Under the pieces are notes generated by a model. It searched no databases. It was not told the origin of the DNA and saw nothing but the letters and a program-made list of their open reading frames with translations. A stretch of 64,000 nucleotides of DNA from Brucella sp. 21LCYQ03 (GTDB lineage: Bacteria > Pseudomonadota > Alphaproteobacteria > Rhizobiales > Rhizobiaceae): the NCBI RefSeq assembly GCF_023554105.1, contig NZ_JAMJWE010000008.1:124001-188000 (forward strand), read 5' to 3'. Shown piece after piece: positions 57,129 to 64,000 of this stretch. A program made the position numbers and the translations under genes. The first letter of the stretch is position 1. Every line of letters begins with the position of its first letter.

Positions 57129-57554
57129 ATGATCCGCTTTTCGCTTCATTGCGATCACGGCCATGAATTTGAAGGCTGGTTTCGCGACAATGCCGATTTT
57201 GACCGGCAGTCGGAACGTAAGCTTGTCTCCTGTCCTGTTTGCAATTCGCCTGATATTCAGAAATCACTGATGGCACCCGCTGTCTCTACCAGCCGTTCGA
57301 AAGAGCAGGTGGCGATTGCTATGGATCAGGCGCAGAAGCAGGTGCTGGAGCAAATGCGCGAACTAAGCCGCAAGGTCCGCGAGAATGCGGACTATGTCGG
57401 CGATCAATTTGCTGAGGAAGCGCGTAAAATTCATTTCGGTGAAACTGAAGCGCGCGGGATTTACGGCGAAGCCTCCAAGGAAGATGTTCATTCTTTGCTT
57501 GAAGATGGTGTCGAAGTGATGCCATTGCCGGTTTTCCCGGAAGACAAGAATTAG
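57129..57554 (+). CDS. DUF1178 family protein
   Basis: The 141-residue protein has an N-terminal zinc-ribbon-like part (CDHGHEFEGWF, CPVCNS), a helical middle rich in Gln and Glu, and an acidic C-terminus with HFGETEARGIYGEAS. DUF1178 is conserved in alphaproteobacteria and usually lies, as here, after grxC and a carbon-nitrogen hydrolase. Function is unknown. Confidence 0.92.
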   Translation: MIRFSLHCDHGHEFEGWFRDNADFDRQSERKLVSCPVCNSPDIQKSLMAPAVSTSRSKEQVAIAMDQAQKQVLEQMRELSRKVRENADYVGDQFAEEARKIHFGETEARGIYGEASKEDVHSLLEDGVEVMPLPVFPEDKN

Positions 57555-57586
57555 CTGATAATTGCAATGCGTAGGAGATCAGGCGC

Positions 57587-58468
57587 ATGAAACTCATGGA
57601 TTCTGCGCCTTTTTTGTTGCTTACGACCGGCACGCTTCTGGGCCTAATTCTGCCACTTGGTAAGATTGCCGCTGAAGCAGGCATTCCACCTGCGATTTGG
57701 ACATTTCTGTTCTCGGCAAGTGCCGGTATTATCCTGTTGCTGGTTATGCTTTTGGGAAAAAAGCGTATTGGTTTTGCGGGTGGCAGGCTCCGTTATTACA
57801 TCTGCACAGCAGCAATTTCCTATGCGCTACCAAACCTTCTGATCCTGTCGGCAATCCCGCGTCTTGGCGCTGGTTTCACCGGCATTATGTACACGCTGTC
57901 GCCAGTGATCACGCTTCTAATTTCCATGGGCTTTGGTCTTCGACGCCCCAACGCGCTTGGTATTGCTGGCATTGTTGTGGGCTTTATTGGCGCAATCATG
58001 GTTGCGATGACGCGCGGTGAAGTAGGCAAGCCTGCCGATCCGCTTTGGATTGGCTTAGCGCTTCTCATTCCCGTTTTTCTGGCGATGGGAAATGTCTATC
58101 GCACACTCGACTGGCCGAAAAATGCTGATCCAACTGAGCTTGCTGCGGGAAGTCATCTCGCTGCGGCGGTGATGTTGTTTGTCGGTATTCTGCTGTTCAG
58201 CGGTAATTTTCCGATTGAAACGCTCGCTCTAGCGCCCGCGACTGCTGTGGCACAAGGGATTGCGGCGGCGGGCATGTTTGCGCTTTTCTTCCGGTTACAG
58301 GCGGTGGGTGGGCCGGTTTATCTGAGCCAGATCGGTTATGTGGCTGCGGCGCTCGGGCTTATTTCCGGGACGCTGTTTCTGGGAGAAAATTATCCGCCGC
58401 TTACATGGATAGGTGCTGTCGTCATCGCCATTGGTGTGGCGCTGACGACGAAAGCCCAGAAGCGCTAA
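57587..58468 (+). CDS. EamA/DMT-family transporter
   Basis: The 293-residue membrane protein has ten helices in two EamA repeats; LLTTGTLLGLILPLGKIAAE opens the first and YLSQIGYVAAALGLISGTLF closes the second. Substrate unknown. It ends on the base before the ubiG stop codon (58469), with no room for a terminator between the convergent genes. Confidence 0.92.
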   Translation: MKLMDSAPFLLLTTGTLLGLILPLGKIAAEAGIPPAIWTFLFSASAGIILLLVMLLGKKRIGFAGGRLRYYICTAAISYALPNLLILSAIPRLGAGFTGIMYTLSPVITLLISMGFGLRRPNALGIAGIVVGFIGAIMVAMTRGEVGKPADPLWIGLALLIPVFLAMGNVYRTLDWPKNADPTELAAGSHLAAAVMLFVGILLFSGNFPIETLALAPATAVAQGIAAAGMFALFFRLQAVGGPVYLSQIGYVAAALGLISGTLFLGENYPPLTWIGAVVIAIGVALTTKAQKR

Positions 58469-59215
58469 TTAATGAGGCCGTTCCGCGAGAACCATGTAGT
58501 TCACATCGGTATCGCGTGAGCGGCTCCAGCTATCAGCAAGCGGATTATAGGTCACCCCTAGCTTGTCGATCAGAGTGAGGCCAGCTTTTGAAAACGCTGC
58601 TTCCAGCTCTTCCGGGCGCACCAGCTTTTCATATTGGTGCGTGCCGCGTGGCAGCCAGCGCAGCACATATTCCGCACCAATTATTGCAAGGCCATAGGCT
58701 TTGAGTGTGCGATTGATGGTGGCGACGAACATCAGACCACCCGGCTTTACCATTTCGCTGGTCGCTGACATGAAGAGATCAACGTCAGAGACGTGTTCAA
58801 CCACTTCCATGTTCAGCACAACATCGAATTTCTCGCCAGCTTCAGCCAGTGCCTCCGCAGTGGTTGCGCGATAATCGACGTCCACACCACTTTGGGCGGC
58901 GTGAATCTTTGCGACTTCAATATTGGTTTCGGATGCGTCCGCTCCAATGACGGTTGCGCCGAGACGTGACATCGGTTCACACAACAGACCACCGCCGCAA
59001 CCAATATCGAGAAAGCGCAGGCCTTCAAAGGGGCGCGGGCTGTTCGGGTCGCGATTGAATTTTTCGCAAACCTTTTCTTTAATATAGGTCAGGCGCGTCG
59101 GATTGAATTTATGCAGCGGACGAAACTTGCCCTGCGGGTCCCACCATTGCGCGGCAATGCGCGAAAAATGCTCGATTTCAGAAGCATCGATCGTGGTGCG
59201 GGCGGTCTCGGTCAT
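58469..59215 (-). CDS. ubiG: 3-demethylubiquinol/2-polyprenyl-6-hydroxyphenol O-methyltransferase
   Basis: UbiG (248 residues) performs both O-methylations in ubiquinone synthesis. It has [20 protein letters not shown] near the start, motif [20 protein letters not shown] and the UbiG-typical [15 protein letters not shown] 59215 gives the family N-terminus; ATG 59254 would add 13 residues. Divergent from lysC with a 227-base gap. Confidence 0.96.
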   Translation of the reverse strand: MTETARTTIDASEIEHFSRIAAQWWDPQGKFRPLHKFNPTRLTYIKEKVCEKFNRDPNSPRPFEGLRFLDIGCGGGLLCEPMSRLGATVIGADASETNIEVAKIHAAQSGVDVDYRATTAEALAEAGEKFDVVLNMEVVEHVSDVDLFMSATSEMVKPGGLMFVATINRTLKAYGLAIIGAEYVLRWLPRGTHQYEKLVRPEELEAAFSKAGLTLIDKLGVTYNPLADSWSRSRDTDVNYMVLAERPH

Positions 59216-59442
59216 ATCATTCTCCTGCGGAAGCGCGTGCAATCCTGCTCTCAAGGTAGCGTGTTAAAGTCAAGGATCAAATCAAATTCCCGAATTGGAA
59301 GCGTTGATTATTGTTTCACGGGAATCACACCCTTGCGGAAGCGCGACATTTTAGCTATGTGACCCCGGGTTTGTCTGTCGCAAGAAAATAATGTTTCGGC
59401 AGGCGTTAGTGTAATTTTGCAAAAGACGGGACGTATCCTTAA

Positions 59443-60714
59443 ATGGCGCGCATCGTGATGAAATTCGGCGGCACTTCTGTGGCTGATCTGGAACGCATCT
59501 CCATAGTGGCGCGCCACGTCAAACGTGAAGTCGATGCTGGCAATCAGGTCGCCGTCGTCGTCTCCGCCATGTCCGGCAAGACCAATGAGCTGGTCAATTG
59601 GGTACAGAACATGCCCAAGGTTGCTGGTGGCACTTCGCCTTTTTACGACGCACGCGAATATGACGCGATTGTGGCTTCTGGCGAACAGGTGACAAGTGGT
59701 CTTCTAGCGATTGCGCTGCAATCCATCGGCGTCGATGCGCGTTCGTGGCAGGGCTGGCAGATTCCGATCAAGACAGACAATGCACATGGCGCAGCCCGTA
59801 TTCAGGAAATCGACGGTTCGGAAATCATCCGCCGCATGGAAATGGGTCAGGTTGCCGTTGTTGCTGGTTTCCAGGGTATCGGCCCGGATAACCGTATTGC
59901 GACGCTGGGTCGTGGTGGCTCGGACACTTCTGCCGTGGCGATTGCGGCTGGTGTGAAGGCTGACCGTTGCGATATCTATACCGATGTTGATGGCGTTTAC
60001 ACGACCGATCCACGTATTGAACCAAAGGCAAAGCGCCTTTCCCGCATTACATTTGAAGAAATGCTGGAAATGGCTTCGCTCGGCGCAAAGGTTCTGCAGG
60101 TGCGTTCGGTTGAACTCGCCATGGTACATAAAGTTCGCACCTTCGTGCGCTCAAGTTTTACGGACCCCAATGCACCGGGCATGGATGATCCGATCAACCC
60201 GCCCGGAACACTCATTTGCGACGAGGATGAAATCGTGGAACAGCAGGTCGTCACTGGTATCGCTTATGCGAAGGATGAAGCTCAGATTTCGCTCCGACGC
60301 GTGGCCGACCGGCCAGGTATCTCGGCAGCAATTTTCGGCCCACTGGCCGAAGAGCACATCAATGTCGATATGATTGTGCAGAACGTGTCGGAAGACGGTT
60401 CAAAGACCGACATGACTTTCACGATCCCGACCGGCGATATCGACAAGGCACTGCGCGTTCTCAATAAAGTGAAGGGCGAAATCGGCTCTGATCACATTCA
60501 GTCGGAAACCGGCCTTGCCAAGATTTCCGTGATCGGCATCGGTATGCGCAGCCATGCAGGTGTTGCAGCGACTGCTTTCAAGGCATTGGCTGAAAAAGGC
60601 ATTAATATCCGTGCGATCACCACGTCGGAAATCAAAATTTCGATCCTTATTGATGGTCCTTATGCCGAACTCGCAGTTCGCACACTGCACGGCGTCTACG
60701 GTTTAGATAGGTAA
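59443..60714 (+). CDS. lysC: Aspartate kinase
   Basis: LysC (423 residues) phosphorylates aspartate, the entry step to lysine, threonine and methionine. The start VMKFGGTSVADLERI, the kinase domain, and two C-terminal ACT domains (from about 265) with feedback-sensing potential are present. lysA for the last step of the lysine branch is at 26942. A terminator follows. Confidence 0.97.
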   Translation: MARIVMKFGGTSVADLERISIVARHVKREVDAGNQVAVVVSAMSGKTNELVNWVQNMPKVAGGTSPFYDAREYDAIVASGEQVTSGLLAIALQSIGVDARSWQGWQIPIKTDNAHGAARIQEIDGSEIIRRMEMGQVAVVAGFQGIGPDNRIATLGRGGSDTSAVAIAAGVKADRCDIYTDVDGVYTTDPRIEPKAKRLSRITFEEMLEMASLGAKVLQVRSVELAMVHKVRTFVRSSFTDPNAPGMDDPINPPGTLICDEDEIVEQQVVTGIAYAKDEAQISLRRVADRPGISAAIFGPLAEEHINVDMIVQNVSEDGSKTDMTFTIPTGDIDKALRVLNKVKGEIGSDHIQSETGLAKISVIGIGMRSHAGVAATAFKALAEKGINIRAITTSEIKISILIDGPYAELAVRTLHGVYGLDR

Positions 60715-60745
60715 TTAGCCAGCTTTGTCTGGTTCGTTTTGAAAC

Positions 60746-60780
60746 AATGCCACTCCCAATAATGAGGGGGTGGCATTTTC
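60746..60780 (+). terminator. Terminator after lysC
   Basis: AATGCCACTCCC pairs with GGGGGTGGCATT around AATAATGA, followed by TTCTTATT. The stem has one mismatch. Confidence 0.8.
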
Positions 60781-60935
60781 TTATTATATGAGTTGTCAGA
60801 TTTTCTGCCGATTAGACTAGACGCGCGTGTCAAAAATGCTCACAAAGGATTCGGCGTAACGCTTCGCAGGCGGGTAAAGGGAACTGGCTTTGCGGAAAAG
60901 CTGAGCCTGTACCAAATGAGGAGCCCCCCACGATC

Positions 60936-63206
60936 ATGCGTGATCTGACAACTGGTCCCCGCGTGCTGCTGAAGCGGCTGCGCGAATTGATGGCTGAATC
61001 ACTAGAGCCACAGGAACGCCTTGACCGGATCGTCCGTGAAATCGCGCAAAATATGGTCGCGGAAGTTTGCTCTTTTTATATTCTTCGTGCTGATGGCGTG
61101 CTTGAGCTTTACGCGACTGAGGGTCTTAATCCACAGTCGGTTCACCTGGCGCAGTTGCGTCTGGGGCAAGGTCTTGTGGGAACGATTGCTGCAAGCGCGC
61201 GCCCGCTGAACCTGACCGATGCGCAAAGCCATCCAGCCTTCGCCTACCTGCCAGAGACGGGCGAAGAAGCTTACAATTCATTCCTCGGTGTTCCTGTTCT
61301 TCGTGCTGGCCGCACTTTGGGCGTTCTTGTCGTCCAGAATCAGACCAAGCGGGCCTATCGCGAAGACGAGGTTGAAGCACTTGAGACGACAGCAATGGTT
61401 TTGGCCGAGATTATCGCAACGGGCGATGGTCTGCGCCTTGCACGGCCCGGTATCGAACTGGATCTTGGCCGTCCGATGAGTGTGACGGGCAATGGGCTCA
61501 ATGACGGTATTGGCCTTGGCCATGTTGTGCTGCATGAGCCGCGTATCGTTGTAACGAACCTGTTTAACGAAGACAGTCAGGCAGAACTGACGCGGTTGGA
61601 AACAGCGCTCGGTTCGTTGCGTATTTCCATTGATGACATGCTTTCGCGACGTGATGTTGCTGCTGAAGGCGAGCATCGTGAAGTGCTTGAAGCTTACCGC
61701 ATGTTTGCGCATGATCGCGGCTGGGTGCGTCGTCTTGAAGAAGCCATTCACAATGGTCTGACCGCAGAAGCGGCTGTTGAGAAGGTTCAGAGCGATACGC
61801 GTGCGCGCATGGTGCATCTGACTGATCCTTACATGCGGGAACGTTTGTCGGATTTCGATGATCTTGCCAATCGACTGCTGCGCCAGCTGATGGGTCGCGA
61901 TGTCAAGACGATGGCCGAATCACTGGCCAAGGATGCGATTATTGTCGCACGCACGATGGGCGCTGCCGAGCTTCTTGATTATCCGCGTGAGCGTCTGCGT
62001 GGTGTGGTGCTGGAAGATGGTGCAGCGACAAGCCATGTGGTGATTGTTGCCCGTGCGATGGGTATTCCTGTCGTTGGTCAGGCCAAGGGCGCAGTGTCCA
62101 TGGCTGAAAACAACGATGCGGCGATTGTTGATGGCGATGAAGGCATCGTGCATCTGCGTCCGCAGACAGATGTTGAATTGGCCTATGCCGAAAAAGTTCG
62201 CTTCCGTGCGCGCCGTCAGGCGCTTTATCGCGAATCACGCGATAAACCTGCGCTGACCAAAGATGGCGTTGATATTTCGCTATTGATGAATGCGGGTCTG
62301 CTGGTGGATCTGCCGCAGCTTGCTGCATCGGGTGCTAGCGGTATTGGTCTGTTCCGTACTGAACTTCAGTTTATGGTGGCGTCTACCTTCCCACGTGCTG
62401 AGCAGCAAGAGCGTCTCTATCGCTCGGTGATCGAGGCTGCGGGCAACAAGCCGGTGACTTTCCGTACGCTTGATATTGGTGGTGACAAGGTACTTCCTTA
62501 TTTCCGCGCAACGGCACAGGAAGAAAACCCAGCGCTTGGCTGGCGTGCAATTCGTCTCACGCTGGATCGTCCGGGATTGCTGCGCACGCAGCTGCGTGCA
62601 CTTCTGAAAGCGGCTGGTGGGCGTGAACTCAAGATCATGCTGCCGATGGTAACGGAAGTATCCGAGGTCAAGGCCGCACGTGAGATCATCGATCGCGAAG
62701 TGCGTCACCTTTCGCGCTTTGCCCATACGCTGCCGAATAATCTCAAGCTTGGTGCGATGATCGAAGTGCCTGCACTTCTTTGGCAGCTTGATGAATTGAT
62801 GGCGATTGTGGATTTTGTCTCCGTCGGTTCCAACGATCTGTTCCAGTTTTTGATGGCGGTCGATCGTGGCAACTCGCTGATTTCAAGCCGTTTCGATCAG
62901 TTGTCGCCTGCCTTCCTGCGCACGCTTCGTCACATTGTTGACGCCGGCAATCGTCATGGAAAGCCTGTGACGTTGTGTGGTGAAATGGCCGGACGTCCGC
63001 TGACGGCTATGGCGCTGCTGGGGCTTGGTTTCCGCTCTATTTCAATGTCGGCTGCCAATATTGGCCCGGTCAAAGCAATGCTTGGTGCGCTTGACGTGAG
63101 CAAGCTTAATGCGCTTCTCAATGAGAAGCTCGATAAGCCGAATGGTGCGCATTCTCTGCGCGAATTGCTGCTTCAGTTTGCAGAAGACAACGATATTCCG
63201 CTATAG
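60936..63206 (+). CDS. ptsP: Phosphoenolpyruvate-protein phosphotransferase, PTS-Ntr enzyme I
   Basis: PtsP (756 residues) is the nitrogen-type enzyme I: an N-terminal GAF domain (about 1-160) that can sense glutamine, then the PEP-using domains with the phospho-histidine H367 in ATSHVVIVARAMG and a C-terminal barrel with GSNDLFQFLMAVDRG. It passes phosphate to NPr and EIIA-Ntr, which regulate metabolism rather than sugar uptake. It lies between lysC and prfA, the usual Brucella-group order. Confidence 0.96.
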   Translation: MRDLTTGPRVLLKRLRELMAESLEPQERLDRIVREIAQNMVAEVCSFYILRADGVLELYATEGLNPQSVHLAQLRLGQGLVGTIAASARPLNLTDAQSHPAFAYLPETGEEAYNSFLGVPVLRAGRTLGVLVVQNQTKRAYREDEVEALETTAMVLAEIIATGDGLRLARPGIELDLGRPMSVTGNGLNDGIGLGHVVLHEPRIVVTNLFNEDSQAELTRLETALGSLRISIDDMLSRRDVAAEGEHREVLEAYRMFAHDRGWVRRLEEAIHNGLTAEAAVEKVQSDTRARMVHLTDPYMRERLSDFDDLANRLLRQLMGRDVKTMAESLAKDAIIVARTMGAAELLDYPRERLRGVVLEDGAATSHVVIVARAMGIPVVGQAKGAVSMAENNDAAIVDGDEGIVHLRPQTDVELAYAEKVRFRARRQALYRESRDKPALTKDGVDISLLMNAGLLVDLPQLAASGASGIGLFRTELQFMVASTFPRAEQQERLYRSVIEAAGNKPVTFRTLDIGGDKVLPYFRATAQEENPALGWRAIRLTLDRPGLLRTQLRALLKAAGGRELKIMLPMVTEVSEVKAAREIIDREVRHLSRFAHTLPNNLKLGAMIEVPALLWQLDELMAIVDFVSVGSNDLFQFLMAVDRGNSLISSRFDQLSPAFLRTLRHIVDAGNRHGKPVTLCGEMAGRPLTAMALLGLGFRSISMSAANIGPVKAMLGALDVSKLNALLNEKLDKPNGAHSLRELLLQFAEDNDIPL

Positions 63207-63228
63207 CGTAGATAATTGCAGGAAATGT

Positions 63229-63263
63229 TTGAGCGCGGGACTCTATGTTCGGCGCTCAATTTT
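63229..63263 (+). terminator. Hairpin between ptsP and prfA
   Basis: TTGAGCGC (63229-63236) pairs with GCGCTCAA (63252-63259) over a 15-base loop, followed by TTTTG. It is a weak terminator or attenuator at best, since prfA starts 44 bases after the stem. Confidence 0.5.
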
Positions 63264-63302
63264 GCTTATTCACGCCAAGATTAAAGATTTCAGGACATAC
63301 CC

Positions 63303-64000
63303 ATGAGCGCCTTGCCACAGGACCGGATGGACCAGCTTTTGAAGCGGTTCTCGATGATTGAAAGCCAGATGGCCAACAATCCTGATTCTGTCACCTATGT
63401 GAAACTGGCTTCCGAATATTCCGAGCTTCAGGACGTTGTCGGTAAAATTCGCGAACTGACGGATGCGCGTAGCGAGGCGAAAGATCTGACTGCGATGCGC
63501 GATGACGCATCTACTGATGCGGAAATGCGTGCGCTGGCGGTCGAAGAGCTGCCAGAAGTCGAAAAGCGCATCGAAGTGCTTGAGCAGGAAGTTCAGATTT
63601 TGCTTCTGCCAAAAGATGCGGCCGACGAGAAGAATGCTATTCTTGAAATTCGTGCGGGTACGGGTGGGCTTGAAGCCGCACTTTTCGCTGGCGATCTGTT
63701 CCGTATGTATGAGCGGTTTGCTGCCGAAAAAGGCTGGCGCGTCGAACTGGTTTCGGCAAGCGATGGCGATGCAGGCGGTTTTAAGGAAATCATTGCGACC
63801 GTTTCTGGCAAGGGCGTGTTCTCGAAACTGAAGTTTGAATCCGGTGTGCATCGTGTGCAGCGTGTGCCGGAAACAGAAGCTGGTGGCCGTATTCATACGT
63901 CTGCTGCAACGGTCGCGGTGCTTCCTGAAGCCGAAGACATTGATATTGAAATTCGCAACGAAGATATTCGTATTGATACAATGCGTGCTTCGGGTGCTGG
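63303..64000 (+). CDS. prfA: Peptide chain release factor 1 (3' end outside window)
   Basis: The visible 232 residues start [20 protein letters not shown] and hold the helical N-terminal domain and [19 protein letters not shown] and [19 protein letters not shown] of the release factor core. The GGQ motif at the catalytic tip would follow just past the edge. RF1 ends translation at UAA and UAG. Full proteins are about 360 residues. Confidence 0.96.
   Translation, partial: MSALPQDRMDQLLKRFSMIESQMANNPDSVTYVKLASEYSELQDVVGKIRELTDARSEAKDLTAMRDDASTDAEMRALAVEELPEVEKRIEVLEQEVQILLLPKDAADEKNAILEIRAGTGGLEAALFAGDLFRMYERFAAEKGWRVELVSASDGDAGGFKEIIATVSGKGVFSKLKFESGVHRVQRVPETEAGGRIHTSAATVAVLPEAEDIDIEIRNEDIRIDTMRASGA

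Overview
This window looks like core chromosome of an alphaproteobacterium of the order Rhizobiales, most likely the Brucella/Ochrobactrum group. The main reasons are the alphaproteobacterial gene orders tsaD-gpsA, hemC-hemD-mic60-hemY, argH-lptM-lysA-TIGR02302 and lysC-ptsP-prfA. Dispersed rhizobial-type intergenic palindromes and CtrA-type boxes fit the same group. I see no integrase, transposase, rRNA operon, CRISPR array or plasmid function. The only phage-like item is one small Rz1-like lipoprotein gene.

Layout. 1-2164: a MocR regulator (cut by the left edge) divergent from an EamA transporter. 2215-5664 (minus): tsaD, gpsA, a YciI protein, an EVE protein and a METTL20-type protein-lysine methyltransferase, nearly all overlapping or abutting. 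5738-11179: haem operon hemC-hemD-mic60-hemY, then a TerB-like gene. 11250-12837: aqpZ, an AT-rich tract, the Rz1-like lipoprotein and a CtrA box. 12838-17014: ftsE-ftsX-ydcF-like, plsC and ppa. 17091-23883: small membrane proteins, a gamma-glutamylcyclotransferase, DUF2125, the tyrC-hisC-methyltransferase block and hpt. 24055-29916 (minus): argH, lptM, lysA and a large Gln-rich membrane protein, with three palindromes in tandem before the last. 29961-34768: tlpA, a LysE exporter, a YaiI protein, two large hairpins, an EamA transporter, YihY and an SDR.

34804-40743: a HIG1-type protein, cobalamin adenosyltransferase, etfB, etfA and 3-hydroxyacyl-CoA dehydrogenase, with an opposed queC-queD-queE operon in the middle. 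That operon begins with what I read as a preQ1-I riboswitch. 40842-44837: a CtrA box with a 42-residue protein gene, cysK, an FNR-box-controlled universal stress protein, a Cys/Met-type PLP enzyme, tRNA-Leu(CAA) and a 34-residue membrane protein gene. 45066-49789: an acetyltransferase and secA with a structured leader. 50119-59215: a parvulin, argJ, a GNAT, mutT, a methyltransferase, comF, grxC, a nitrilase-like gene, DUF1178, a third EamA transporter and ubiG. 59443-64000: lysC, ptsP and prfA (cut by the right edge).

The genes are mainly housekeeping: haem, lysine, arginine, cysteine and queuosine synthesis, electron transfer, cell division and secretion. The most interesting signals are small or regulatory: the preQ1 riboswitch, two exact CtrA boxes, one exact FNR box, two unlisted small proteins, the secA leader, several families of mosaic palindromes, and a lysine methyltransferase whose probable substrate EtfB is encoded in the same window.
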